From: Phoronis australis
Taxonomy: Eukaryota; Phoronida; Phoronidae
Assembly (NCBI GenBank): GCA_002633005.1
Contig: NMRA01000588.1
Coordinates: 82,377 to 146,376 of the forward strand
Direction of reading: 5' to 3'
Length of the DNA stretch: 64,000 nucleotides
Shown here: positions 12,488 through 26,100 of the stretch, one piece after another
Position numbering within the stretch: position 1 is the stretch's first letter
Layout of the letters: each line of letters begins with the position of its first letter
The notes under the pieces: model-generated
Databases searched by the model: none
Told to the model about the DNA's origin: nothing
The model's input: the letters and a program-made list of their open reading frames with translations, nothing else
Made by a program: the position numbers and the translations under genes

Positions 12488-15400
12488 ATGCTACGAACGT
12501 TGGTGTTCTCCACATGCGTTGTTCTGCTCTGCTGTTGGCTGTACACACCTCTTCCAGACGACTACGAGCAACCTTGGAGAACTCGGATGTTGATGGCCAT
12601 CTTCAAGCTCGATGGTGCACTGGTATGTCAATGAAAGCAGGCACTAACTGCGATGTTTATTGCAGTTAGACTTGCGCCTATGGGACAAAATAAGGTTCTA
12701 CTGATTCATGACCATTTATTGCTTTTATGCCTACTTTGTCACTTCAGTTCAAGCAATGCACTTTGTAATAGCGTTCTGTTCTTTTTCAGTACAGTTTCAC
12801 TCGATCATTTTGTGACATTCTCAATTGGAAGTTACCAAATCAGTATGAGTTCATCTTGCTCTCACTGACACAGCCACGGTGTAACTATGGCGACAAGGTA
12901 AAGTCAAGCTCTGATGGCTTTGAATAATGTGAACTCGCCATTATGTCTACTAGGTGCCAAAGGCAAATTTGTTCTCTCAAAGCAGGGACGTCGTTTCTAC
13001 CTCCTGGAATTACCCTGACGGTCATACAGCTTCGGCTGCTCAACTCACCCGCCGTGGCAATCAATTCTCACGAGGTTATTCTGAAGAAGCAATAATATTT
13101 GTTCTTCTCAAGTCTAGAATTTGTTTTTAATCTGAGTAAGGAACAATTCGAAGACGATTTTGTGACGGTAAGTATCCAAAACTTAAAGTTGTGATTTACA
13201 GAAGGTACGGGTTCATGTGCCTTTAAGACTTCTTCTATCTTGTCTTGAAAAAATCTTGAATACTAAATTTACACGCGTATTCTGAACGTCTTGTCCTTCA
13301 GTAGGACTTTGTAGCGCCAAGTTTCCATCAGTTGTCGACCAGTAAAATATACAATAGTAAACTGTACGGATATAACTCAGTTAAAACCTCAGGAAACGCT
13401 TTGTTTATATTTTGATTAGTCATAAAATAATGTGTAGTTCGGGCTCATTAGACCATAGTAGCTTTAGTGTCAGTCGTGAAGTATTGAATATCAAGACTTG
13501 TCTTAGTGCTCCTGAAATTCAACTTTGCAACTATTTCACACCAGGTGGTGCAATCATCATTCGACGGTGTTGACGTTACTCTCTATAAACCAAGTGATCG
13601 ACCTGCCAAGTCTAAAGCAGTGGTATTTTACCATGGCGGGGGTTGGGTGTGGGAGGATGAAGGTATTTCATATTTCAATAAATAATAACTCTGCTGTCGT
13701 GCTATTAAAAAAACGTGATTTTGCCTTTTGCTGAAAATATCCCCATTTTCCATTCAAACGCAATTCGTAGCATGCAGAGATTATCTTGTGCTTTTCGTTA
13801 GTTAGCACTGTTTCGACTGCGATTTGATAATGGTTGTTGGATTTAGAAAGGGACACTTACAATTCACATGTGAATCCCAGTGACAATTTTATGATACTCT
13901 AAGTGTAAGCCCGGCGTATTCGTGGGAATTTGTGTTATACAGTGTGGCTCAACAAAGCTGTTGGAGTTCTTGAGTGGATTGGGGGTATGCTGTTTCTCTA
14001 AACATACCGATTTTCGATTATTACCTTGGAAATTAGTAGGCCATTAGACATTAGAGGCACATTGCAAGTCTCTAACGTGAAAGAGGAATTACGCTAAAGG
14101 ACAGCGTAACTGCAAATCCTACAAAAATCGAAAGGCAACATTATCGTACCTTTTCATGCCAAAAAATGAGATTCTTTTCATAATTTCACAGCCATTTTGA
14201 ACTTTTGCTGTAGTGCCAAGTCTACATGCTTTTTAAGAAAGATGGAAATTACTGAAATTAGTACTAGCTAAAGTGCATACGGAATGAAACAAAACCAGGA
14301 CTACCCCCAGGTACTTATCTGCTGTAGATTTTATTTCTCGAAATACTACAGCGCCCTCTCTTTTTCTGTGGTAAATACCCAGAATGCAGGAAATTCCTAG
14401 GACAGTTGAATAATGTTGACATTGAAGTTACAACGCAGAAATAAAAATGAACACCTCGGTGAGGCGTGGCAAAATGCCTTTATCTTGTCCGATTCAGTTC
14501 CGAAATGTATTATTGGCTCAACATTTTGAAAATTAAGTCAATTATACAATGCGTTTTTCTATCAAATAAAGATCAATGATTTCGAAATGTGTGTAACACG
14601 TATGAACAAATTATAAACTCTTTTAAATGAGAACAAAAATATAGAGATAAAGGTGCAAGTTTTGTTCCATACACTAAACCAAATAACCACGTGCCCCTAG
14701 CCACAAAACACTGTGAACACTATTTTAAGACAATGCCTTGAATACTTGTGATGGATATGACATGTCAGCGGTTGCGGCAACCCTAGTATTGCGACTGGGT
14801 TCTGGAAATTATGGCACACTTTTGATCAAGCAAAAGTATTTTGCTTCATTTATTTCACTCTGCATGTCTTTTATTTGGTTGTTGTGCTGTTAAAGAAGCA
14901 GTTGACGGGATTATTAGCATTAACTGCCATGGCAGCAATTTCGTATTTTCAAATTTCTGCTACCCGGTTTGACATATCATCCATCAGTGTTTGTTTTTAG
15001 TAGATGATTTATACAAATCATTTGCACTAGATGTACGCAGCTTTCTTCTATTTTCATTGAAAGGCTATTTCAATGTCTCTCTACATGGGTTGCCACAGCA
15101 ACCATTTTTAGATTATCATTTTTTTTCTAAGCACTTTATGTAGTTCAAAATGTCTTCGGTATGTGGTGTGTGCATCTTACTACACTTATGCGATACCTGG
15201 TTACCAAGCTTGGCTACTCACCTGTGTTTCAAGGCGAAGTCACCAAATATACTTTGGGCATGATTGTCTAATAGCTCACCTTCCAGTTATTCATTGTGAC
15301 GTCACCGGAAGTAGGGAAAAACCTGCCTTATTGCCCTTGTTTTGCCTCAAGTCTTTGCTACACTCTCTAAATCTTACTGGAGTTTTTATGGAGAATTTTA

Positions 15401-18400
15401 CACTTAAAACATTAACACAACTTCAGAGATGTAGATGGATCGTGGAATAACTGTGAACGGACGAAGAAAAAGTGAACTTATTATGTTGTGCGAAGCTGTG
15501 AACGGACTGAAATTGGAACTCGACCCGGGCTAGGCATGAATGCCGCTGGCAAACAGGGGCGATAATATTTGCCCATAAAAAGTTACTCATTTCAAAATAC
15601 AGCAAATAAAATCAAGTGAAACATGTTTATGTGCACATGGAGTTATAATTAACACATACCCTGACTGGATACAATTTAGTCAACAAATAACTTGAACATA
15701 TCCATTAAAACTTCGCGGTTCGCTGGAGTTTCTCTCACCGGGCGCCATTTTGAGAGAGTTGCCTGACATCACGCCTGTTGACGAACAAAAAGTCTAAGGG
15801 ACACAAACCTTACAAATTTATCTTGATATCTTTCCATGCTATTTTGAAAGTGTCACGCGGTACCGCCAGCCTCCCGTTCAGTAACGCTAGGACCTCGCTA
15901 AAAAGCAAGACTTCGCGAGAATACGGGAAACATTGCCGTGTATTTTAAACTGAACGAGAGCAGATGACTTAAACTAGATTTTAGCTAGGTCCTAGCGTAG
16001 ATCCTAGCGCTACTGACCGCACGACTGCAGGTCACGCGCTTTCCTCAGTCTCGCGCTAGCCTTTGCCTCATGCTCACCTGCGCGCGGGCGAAAAAGTTAA
16101 CAGTAACTAAAAAGTGGAGTTTGAATTCTTCCCCAAAGTCACCTGAATTCTCGTAGCTGTGCTTCATCGAGGATATGTTTAGAAGCAGAAAGGATTACTG
16201 AAGAAAGTAAGCACCTTTTTAACTGATTGTTTTAAGTGTAGAATGTATTTTTGAGGTGAAAACTTAATCAGTTTAAAATACACGGACGAAATTAGTACAG
16301 AACCCGATGGGACGTATTGTAGTGCGAGTCTGAATTACCTTCGCCATAACAGCAATGCTTGTTTGGCATTTTTCACTTCAAAAGATCAAAAACTCGAAGT
16401 AAACTGGACAGAATACACTCTGCTACCGTATAGGGCAAATGGCCAAACGATAAGCTTTTGCCCTACTTCCCGTGACGTCACAGTTAAGTCTCACATAATC
16501 TCGCGTTATTGTTATTAACTCGCAAAAGGGCTATTCTAACAGGATTGCCATCAAATCTTAAATTCGTGATCTTGACTGTCAAAGTACCAGATTACCATGG
16601 TAACGATACTCAATTCAGCTACAAAACACCCCAAATTTTCAACAAATTATCAAGTACATGTACTTGGGCATGATTGCCTGCTTCAAAAATATATTTACCC
16701 TAAAAACCTGAAATTTTTTATTTTTGTTGGTAAATATCTGGTCACCATGGCAATGGTACAAATGTCACCTTGACACCCCCTCCTCTTAAGTTTCAAGACA
16801 GGGACACTATAAGTGCTTTGAGAATTGGTGCTTGCTTCTAATAGGCTGACTAAGAGTGATAAATTTTGTAGAGTTTCTGAGCGGAATTGCTCGATTTTTT
16901 AAGGACCTGTATCCGATGAGATTTATATCATTCGACAAGGATGTATTGTACGCCACATTTAAGTTTAGTTTGAGTGATAGAATGAAAGATTAAGCCCTTG
17001 TACTATTCGTTAACTTGGATGATGGAATCAAACATAAAGCCCTTGTAATATTGGTTGCAGGATACTACTCATGCTTCCTGTGGGAAATAGCGCAAAGAAC
17101 GTCATCCCTTGTGGTATCTGTACGGTACGGTGCCTACATAGGCTTTTGATCAATGTACTTTTAACAATACATCTACTATCCATGGGCGTCGCACCATAGG
17201 GGCTGAGGGCTACAGCCCCCCCCCCCCCCCACTTTTGCCAGTGCTGCGCCGCCCATCACATCATAATGGGCAAGTGCCTTATATTCGTCCTTTCGACTGC
17301 AACTGAAGAAACGTGAGCTGTTATCACGATCCAGATGATATATTGCCTTTCTCGTAGCATGTACTGACGTCAAGTCTGGATTAGTGATTGAAACTGATCA
17401 AGACTTGATTTGTACCAGTTTTTGTGGTTCGTAATGTTTTGTGGAGAATGATGAAGGTTGCACTGTCCTGGTAAGGGTTCTGCTATTTGGCAAACATTAC
17501 TCGGCCACAGGTAAGAGTTTGATTGCCATCTCTAGTGCTTTTGCAATTGTACCTTGAATTTACAGGTACCGTCTGGCACCAACACACGTGTTCCCAGCTG
17601 GTCTAGACGATTGTGTTAGAGCCACCGAGCATTTCATAAACAACGCTGCCAAGTACAACGTGGACTCCAGAAAGGTTGTGGTTGCTGGTACGTATTGTGT
17701 AGGCATATCATCGTCATTTGACTTACGCACACGTTAACGTGTTATATATTGAGTGCCGGGTGAACTATGACGACACTCTCAGGGAAATCAGGAGAATTAT
17801 AGAAAGTCTTTCTTTACCCGATTTAACCAATGTATACAATTTTCGTTAATACATACAGTACAGTGGCGTACATGAAGTAATATCCCGCGAGACATTATTC
17901 CGCGTATCGACCGAGACCTTCTTGTGTTTATCCCATGCGCTTCGAATACCTAAATTTCTTAAATTTTTTCGGCAGATTTTTCAAATACTTCACTCAGACT
18001 GTTCACATGGCGGATCACATCCTACTTGCGCGTTAGGTTGCAAGTTTTCTTTTGTAAAAGAAACAGTTTTAAAAGTAACGATTTATTTCTTGAAAAGAGG
18101 TAGAAAAGATGAAAACAACGGCAACTGTGCAGTGAACTTGTAACATCTCCTGGAAATAGTTAAAAACCAACAATATTTGATACTTTAGTTTCCTTGGAAT
18201 CGGCGCCTGCGTTGCAGACGATAGTATTCAGCAACTGAAAATTGAGACATAAGTGTCTTATAATTAACAGTTTTGTTCCAGATTTTACGTTTAGGGCCTG
18301 GTTGCATGTCGAGTGTTAGTTACGCTGCTGCAACTGTATTACTTTAAACTATATTTGAAAAGTTTGATGATCGAACCGGCTGAAAACGTCGAGTCGACAT

Positions 18401-19861
18401 TGACCTACCTTTTGAACTTTCCATGTCAGATGTCGCTGTTGAAGTAATGCGGGAGGTGGATACGCAAAACTTTATTACATGGCCGTATTACCCTCGACAG
18501 ATTCAACAGGTATAGGATAACATAAACTATTTTTATGCGCAAAACATATTGGACATTCAATGGTCTTTTCGTTCTTAAGCGATATTTTGGACGTTTGAAA
18601 ACTACTTTATACCGGCCCGCGTGCTGTCCAAGAAACGAACTTAGTTTTAGACCACTTAGCTATTAAATGGGTCTTAACTTCTTCCTTAATCGGAAGAGCA
18701 GTGACACGTGGGTTTATAAGAAGTTGGTAGTTTGTTATAATTGTTCTATACTATGCTAGACGCATAAAGCGACACGCCGTGACGAGCCATCTTGTAGAAT
18801 ATGGTCTAAAGTAACGTCCTTTTCAAAGACCTGAAATCACCTCCAATTTGACAAACAATTAGATAACGTTAAGTAGACTACATCAAAAATTGTTCTTGTG
18901 ATGGAAAGCGAGTTTTTTCGTGAAAATCGCTACTTTATGATGAATTTAATAGAGAGCCGAAAACCTCGAGAGGAGTCCAACTCAACTCAGTCATATTCCG
19001 TTACCAGTGGCGGATTTAGAGGGGGGCCAAGAGGGCCATGGCCCCCCTAAAATTCTCCAATATTCCATTGGACAGTTCGGGAGTGCCAATGTCTGATAGG
19101 CAAAATCCAGGCTAATACTCTGCCCTGCCCCCCCCCCAACTCAAAATCCTGGATCCGCCCATGGTTACGTCTAATTTATTTGCTTGATGTATATTCTGGT
19201 TTCTCTTTTTGAAAATCCCACAGGCGATAGTGCAGGAGGTCACATGGCTGCAGTTGTAAGCCAAATTTTGCGAGACGCGGAATTCCCCATTCCCCCTGCC
19301 GGACAAATGCTCCTCAACCCAGTACTCCAAGCCTATGATTTCTTACTGCCGTCGTATCAAGTGTTTGCAAGTATACCGTCTCTTCCTACACAATCGATGG
19401 TGTCCTACTGGTTATTATATCTGAAAGGAAATGTGAGCGAGAAAGACGTGGATGATCTAATGCACGACCGTCATAAGCCTGCGGATATCAGCATTGCAGC
19501 GAAGAATGCTAAGAAGTGTGACTTGCATCTTATTCGTGATGAGTTTGCGTTGAGAAACACTGACAAGCCAGTGATAGGGAAAGGAATCACGGAGTTTGAA
19601 TCTCTCTACGCAGATCCTCGCATGTCACCCTTACTGGCAGACGACTTGCAGGGATTACCCAAGACGTTATTGGTCACGTCTGAACTTGACGTGTTACGTG
19701 ATGAAGGTCTAATGTATGTCACACGCTTACGTGCAGCTCATAACGACGTGATACATAAACATTACGACTCGGCGTTCCATGCCTTCTTTACCTACTTCCA
19801 TGTCATACACGTTGCGTCCCAAGCGTTGGAGGATGTAACAGGGTTTGTTGAAAGCGTTTGA
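12488..19861 (+). CDS. AADAC-like: Arylacetamide deacetylase-like esterase, 7 exons
   Basis: Coding exons are 12488-12622, 12790-12897, 13141-13167, 13545-13662, 17061-17124, 17566-17687 and 19224-19861. Phases agree and total 1212 nt (403 aa; human AADAC is 399 aa). Residues 1-19 are a hydrophobic signal anchor followed by YTPLPDDYEQPW, typical of the family. The HGGG oxyanion motif is at 120-123, YRLAP at 152-156 and the nucleophile Ser194 in GDSAGG. Asp347 (ELDVLRDEG) and His377 (SAFHAFF) complete the triad, with the same 30-residue spacing as in human AADAC. The family comprises hormone-sensitive-lipase-type serine hydrolases, usually luminal ER type II membrane proteins acting on lipid esters or acetylated amines. 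Weakest point: the 27-nt third exon has a poor acceptor but is required for frame. AADAC versus NCEH1 orthology cannot be decided here. Confidence 0.88.
13141..13167 (+). CDS. 27-nt microexon of the esterase gene
   Basis: It encodes EQFEDDFVT, aligning with the segment just before the first β-strand in AADAC. The donor is strong (ACG|GTAAGT). The acceptor (CTGAGTAAG) is weak and preceded by two competing AGs, but those put stop codons in frame after the phase-0 exon ending at 12897. Confidence 0.55.
13663..17060 (+). other. Large intron 4 of the esterase gene
   Basis: The 3.4-kb intron begins GTATTT and ends in TTGGTTGCAG. No nested gene was recognised. Small open frames inside it lack coding features. 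Confidence 0.6.
17688..19223 (+). other. Intron 6 of the esterase gene
   Basis: Begins GTACGT and ends ATCCCACAG. It carries the MITE copy at 19005-19163, only about 60 bp upstream of the last exon's acceptor. Confidence 0.65.
19005..19163. mobile_element. CAGTGGCGGAT MITE, copy 1 (5-bp TSD GTTAC)
   Basis: The element runs from CAGTGGCGGATTTAG to GGATCCGCCCATG and is flanked by exact GTTAC direct repeats. The inside is rich in poly-G and poly-C tracts and contains GGGCCATGGCCCCCC. Related copies are at 35618-35749, 60816-60974 and, longer, 41920-42238. The ends resemble hAT elements; the 5-bp duplication would fit the hAT5 type. That assignment is inference. Confidence 0.75.
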
Positions 19862-19965
19862 AAACGATATCCGCAAAGCCGAAAGAAAGCAGCTAAAATC
19901 CGCCTCCCGTCAAAAAGTTTTTCATTTAGTCTAGCACTATGAAGTTGTCAACTTGTTTGGCAGTC

Positions 19966-19971
19966 AATAAA
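19966..19971 (+). promoter_or_regulatory. Candidate poly(A) signal of the esterase gene
   Basis: AATAAA lies about 105 nt after the esterase stop codon, a plausible 3' UTR length. Further AATAAA-like sites occur beyond 20165. Confidence 0.45.
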
Positions 19972-20149
19972 TACTGTAGCAGATTATTCACACTTGAGAC
20001 CTGGCTAAACCATATGCAGTTGCCTTTTTCACCGGATGCCTTCACATGCTGTGACCATGATTTCAACCACTGATGAACGAGCTGTCCGTTCTTTGCAAGC
20101 CGAGACTGCAGTATGCTCACAATACATCTGAGTGTGGAAGAAGACACAG

Positions 20150-22891
20150 TGGAAAGTGATGTAAATAAAAATCAAAGCATTGTTTGATTGTTTGAAAGTA
20201 TGATTTCTTTCGTATGTAACTACAATAAATATTGAACCCTACACAATAATATGTTGTTTGTTTGGTAAACAAACCACTCGCTATCCATAAGAATTCCTGT
20301 CCAAAAATTTAAGGAATTCAGTGAAAAACCAAATGACCAACGACGTAAATGTGTTCTATCAGCATACAATCACAACCTAACACCGAGGCCTAATTATTAA
20401 TTCTACAATACATGCTTTGTATAGTGCCAAATCAAAAACGTAACGTGCTGCCCGCTCATCTTAATGTGTATTTTGAAACAAAATTTCCACAATAATTTCA
20501 AAATGGTGAAACAACAGAGAACTAGAATTTCTAAACTTCAACGGGTTGATATTCTCGGAACGCGACCTCTTTTCTGTCATTTAAAGGATGACTGATCACG
20601 AAAGCTGAAAAGTATAAGGTAATTATCATACATGCTACCTGGGTGGCGTTCTGTGAATGTAAGGTACTCGTGAGACACTTACGGAATCCATAATCAAACA
20701 TCGTGAGCCTCCCCGACCAATCCCCTCAGTGGCGGCTATTGTGAAAGTCTATCCCACTACGGGCTCTCATCCTGGACTGTGTCATTTGCAATTCTGGCGC
20801 GACCAAAGAAGCATTAATTCGTATACAAGACCATCATCGAAAGGCGAATTTCGAGGATGCATCAGCCCTAACCACAACTGAGTGATGAAGTTTGATGCCC
20901 TTGAAGAACCCGCTGGAACATCACTGTACAGCACCGCTATATTGTACCAAAACAGGGAGAGAGAGAGGGAGTGTTTGCCATTTTGGAATTATCTACGCGC
21001 GCCGTGTTGTCTTGCTTTTATTGTATAATCTTTTCAATGGTTTATGGAATGTTTTTAGCCAAGTAGTGTGTAATTTTTAATTCAGATATTACAATAACAT
21101 TTTGATCATGACTGATTTGCAAAAACAAAAATGGCCTCATAATGTTGTGGCCTTACAATTATAAATCTGTATGTCATTTGCTTATTCAGTGTTAAAAACT
21201 AGTACGGTTCACTGGCCCCCTTAGTCATGCGAAACACACTGAAAAAAAGACTAACCATCTTTGACTTGACTGATGATCGGTCACTCAGTGCTTCGCCAGC
21301 TCTTGACTCATTTAAATATACGTGAAAATGTTTATAAACATATTTCTAATTGCAGATGAGGGCATCAACAGTGTCCATACATGACAAGACATTATGAGCA
21401 ATAATGTAATAAGAAGGGTGAAAGCGGCTACAAACCAGAGTTTCGTCTAACAAGCTTAAACCTTTCATTTGGACCACTATTACCACTTTAAAATTGGTCT
21501 CAATGTCTTCCTTACTCGGATGAGAAGGACTAGCTGTTGCTTCTCGAGACAGAGCTCGGAGAATTTTAATTATTAATTTAAAAATGACAAGTTAACTATT
21601 AAAGCATACATGAAATCTCATGTAATCTCAAGCAATGACGAACGTTCAGTTCTGTCCAAGTACAGAAATCACATCGATTGTGAATAATAAATAATTTGAG
21701 ATCGATTTCAAAATTGTTAGTGGTCTAAATCAAAAGTTGGTTTTCATGACGGAAGGCGGGTTTATTGTCGTTTTAAAAGCAGTCTAAACGAAATAATGTC
21801 GACAGATCACCTGATCGTGATGAGTCGTAACGTTGTATGACGTCAGTGTAGAACCAAATGCCCCTACACTATGAAAGGTTGAAGATGTTTCGACGTATCA
21901 CACCAGTCGGAGTACAGCGGCCATATACTCAGACAACCTCTGAAATAATCGATGTCAAAGGGCAGAAATGTTAGCCAAAATAGTAGGCATACACAGCACA
22001 CGCAGTGTGTTTCACAATGTGTGTCCAGCTTGCATTTGTAAGTACCAATGTCTGACTGAATGTTAACGACAACATCCAAAACGTCACCATACCACAGATA
22101 GTGTGTATGCCTCCAACCACATGGTTAGTGAAATCACCGTTTATTTCGGAGGTTATATCCGCAAAATGGCCTCTTCGTTAATGCGAAACGCACACACAAG
22201 CGTACCCACACACACAAGCGCACGCACGCACACCCACCTACCCACACACCGACGTACAAAAGTCAACAGAGAGCATTTACACCACCCCACACACAGAGTC
22301 TATGTTATTAAATGTGCTGTGTCCCATTTCCATGAGTCGTGAAACTTTTACATGTACGGTTGTACAGACATAAGACAGGGAACACTTGACACGTGTTATA
22401 GCAGAACGAATGGAAATATGACCACCTTCACCTAGACATCCACCTCACGCGGACAGGCACGTGTACATATACTTACAGTTAATTATATAGTTTTCTTCTC
22501 AACAATTTTGCTCTAATATCCTGGGATAAACGATAGTTCAAAACATTAATTCAAACTAAATTTACAGCAGTGCTTAAGCCACGCAACGAACGTTTGTTTC
22601 TATATTCCGAACGAGTCATAATTCTGTGTAACAGCATGCACATGGGGGGCTCGAATTTTTGAGAATGTGGACCTTTTACTAAAAACAGGGGGTACGTTTA
22701 GAGCTGTGAATTGTGCACTCGCCGAATTTTGGTAGTTCCTACCTTTTCAGTCGACTTGTGTCTCATTTTCTATTTTTTCGGACTTTTTGTTTCTCTGAGG
22801 CAGACCTTTTTGCCCACTTCGCCAATTGGGAGGGCTCATTCGAGCTTCCCGAGCCCCCCTCCCCTGAGTGCGCGCATGAACAGGCACCATA
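20150..22891. other. Intergenic region between convergent genes
   Basis: No gene recognised. A CA-rich degenerate tract lies at about 22190-22260. Scattered short open frames on both strands look random. Confidence 0.45.
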
Positions 22892-23042
22892 CAAGCGCAG
22901 ATCCAGAGGCGACTGGGGGTCTAGCACTGGTCCCCCACCGTCCTCTTTTATGTTGCTGCAATGAAGCAACGTTAAATACTGTATGCAGAGGTTTTGTAGT
23001 TTGCCAGAGCACCCTCTGGTCATGATCCTGGATCTGCGCCTG
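22892..23042. mobile_element. Small hAT-like MITE with GCGCAGATCC ends
   Basis: The ends CAAGCGCAGATCCAG and its complement GGATCTGCGCCTG form short terminal inverted repeats around 150 bp. Its ends differ from the CAGTGGCGG family, and no clean target-site duplication is visible. It lies just beyond the 3' end of the laccase gene. Confidence 0.45.
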
Positions 23043-23191
23043 TGCCAAAAGTCTTTTGTAGCATCCCATGAAGCTATTTAAGAACAGTTTGAAACATTTC
23101 ATAATGAGGCTGTCGATAGACATTTACCTATAAATCAATGTATATGTGTCGGCATGATTGTCATTTGCAAAACATTTATACAGCAAGGAAT

Positions 23192-26100
23192 TCAGGCGCA
23201 ATTGTCTATACATCTATACAAAACAGCAATTAAGATCGTTTGAATATATAAAACCAACGAAAGGCTAGGCACCTGCAGTGCAGCGTTTGGTAAATTTAGA
23301 TCCTCGTCTGCTTCAACTGTACGTCTCACACTCTTCACGTCATCGTCGCCATCGTTCATGAAATCTATAGGGTCGTACGAACCACAGGTGGGGAACCTCG
23401 GGGGTGCTTTCTTCATCTCCGACCGTTCTCCCACTTGGAACACTAGCGCCATACCGCTGTCGGAATGGAACTGGATGTGGCAGTGGAATATCCAAAATCC
23501 TGAAGGCGTTTCAAGTTTGAAAACAAGATGTGTAAGTGGAACAGAGTGAGGCAAACTTCCAGACATTGAACAAAAAACAAATAAGATGTTCAGAACATCT
23601 CCGTTCATTGGTGACTTTACTTCCGCTGACGTAGTCATTGGAAGTAAAATAATATGATTGGTAGTAGCGGTTTCTCCATCAATAAGCAGTCAGTCACGCC
23701 TACCAAATTTTGAGAGATTCTTCAATAGCCCAAACAATAAAGCTGTATAAATTTTTAGTTCACTTTGTTTTTTCAAAACAATATTCCGAGAAACAATTAT
23801 CAATGAATCAGAATACGATTTTGTGTGAACGCTACTTAACTATGCGCCGTTGTATTGTTGGGTTAATCAGATGGCTCTTCTAGCGAACCGTTCTTTTAGA
23901 TTGCTGGTGATAAATTCTGCAACTCCAATAAATAACCGAAACACTGAGATGATGCCAAACAATGCATGAAAACAATCACCGCAGACGTACCTGGGTTAGT
24001 GGCATGGAACCTGATGATAGTGTAACCTCCTTCCGGTACGTACACTGCGTCCTTCTTGACGGCATGATTCAGGTTGCGAACAAAGTCCGTCTTACTTGTT
24101 ACGTTTACAGCTTTGATTCTCTTAGCCAACTGAAAGCAGGAATGGAGTTAACGGAACCCAACACAGCCCTTAAGTTGGCGTTTAATGAAGAAGGTACCAT
24201 AGAAGCAATGGATTTGCAGATAATGCGACTCACGAAAATGTTCAACAAATTTAAAAATGGTTTTACGAAACTTTGAACTGGTTAACCAATGTATGGAACA
24301 CAAAAGACAGCAACTAGCTCACCCTTTCAGAGGCCACCACTCTAAACCCGTTTCCATGGAGATGCATGGAGTGCTCGAAGTCTTTCATCACGCCCTGATC
24401 AAACATGATCAACTCGACAACGGCTCCTAGCGGCACTTTTAACAAGTGAGTACAGGTACAGGTTTCCATGGTGTCAGGATCTTGAGGACATTCAGCAGGC
24501 TTAGAGGAGGAATTACAGAATGCGGTCTGAAACAAAATATTGACGGACATCAAGAAAGTTCCCATCTCGGTATGGACTATAACATTGCAAATTTACAGCT
24601 GCGTCATAGTAAAGTTCAAAATAATCAGTGGTTTTCGCATTTGATTTAGATCATATACATTTGTAATAATCCTCTCAAAAATTTTCTCATTTTTCAAAAT
24701 TTAATAATCAATTATTTGAAATGAAAATTAACATTCAAACGTTTTCTCTAATAATGTCGTAAAATAATGACGGACTGCTTTAGGGAAATTTGATAAATTT
24801 GTCTTAAGGGAGTTCGACACAGTTTTAATTGATCGTTGCCTTTTTCGAAATTTTCGTGTTTTGCATTTTGGTCTTGCACAATTTTTTTTCGTTAAAGCCT
24901 CCTGAACAAAGGCACTTCTGGCAAAAAATGTAAAATCTACATGGGTTACTAAAAAGTCACCTGTAATTAAATGAATGCTTGAATTCCTTTTGAAAACGTA
25001 TTAATATCGTTGTAGCCTAATACAGGCGACATTTCTATGTTTTGAAGTCTTTAATCATATTTTCCGGATTACTGGTCTTCATACGTCGGCTCAGGTATAG
25101 GCCTACTAGGCTTTGAGTACAACAAATTTTGTTGTTTTGGTTTCTACAAAGTTACACCGTTGAATAGTTTATGATTTATTTTGATCTACACCTCATTTTG
25201 TATGAAACAATGAGATTTATGGCACTCTGACATAAATCCTATTATTTGGGCAAATACCATTATAGAGCCCTCCATGCTTCATATCCAACTGCTGGTTAGT
25301 TCCTACCAAGTCCGATGGTTGCGCTGTTTGTTCTTTCTCTCCAGCTTCCTGTTGGCCCAGCCTCAAGCAACAGTACATTCACTCGTAAGTTTTCCTAATT
25401 AGACAAGTCTGCTCACTCAGCTTGTCCGGAACCTGCTTTGCAGGTTGTTATAGCCCAGTTGGCTGTTTGGTGTACCCACTTGGTACTTTATATGATATTT
25501 GCCCATTTGGCAGTTTGTACCCACTTGGTACTTGTTATTGAATTTGCCGCTTTGCTCGACCCAGTTGGTAGGCAATCGGCCAATACCCATTTGGTATTAT
25601 CTACCCATTTGGTACTATGCTAACCTGTGCCACTTAGTATCCGATACTCAGTTAACTTTGGGTATCGGAAATGTGTGTGTTATCTCTTGTAATTAAGGAA
25701 CCCATCTGGTTCCTTCTGTGAAATATTTATTTGTAGCGCTGTGACCCTGAAATTCCCAATACAACTTAAAATATTTATTATTCTTGTTGTTTTATTTGTC
25801 CCCAATAAGACGAAAAAAGAAGGGTGTCACCGCCCTGGTTTTTTTAACTAATTTAGCTCCAGCTGCGCCACCATCATCCAACCTCCTCAAAAAGCAGACA
25901 TTATTTTGCCACAAACAAATTATTTATATGAAACAGGACTCTTTATACCTGATTGACATCTTCAAATTGCGTCAGAAGCGGCGATGACGTAGGTCTGTAT
26001 TGGATCAAATTGATGTGTGGATGGTGCACGTGATGCGAGCGAGGACCTGTACGTTCAGTGTACAGCTTGTGAACTTTGCTGTGCATGAGTGGATCACCAT

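Noticed and set aside
12953-13127. Open phase-0 stretch after esterase exon 2 (VPKANLFSQ…)
   Set aside because: Ends in a stop without a donor of suitable phase, and the peptide does not resemble the family; treated as intron.
17170-17270. GGGCGTCGCACC…poly-C stretch in an esterase intron
   Set aside because: Looks like one end of a hAT-like repeat, but no second end or target duplication could be found.
19112-19330. - strand frame overlapping the last esterase exon
   Set aside because: Shadow of the real exon extended into the MITE.
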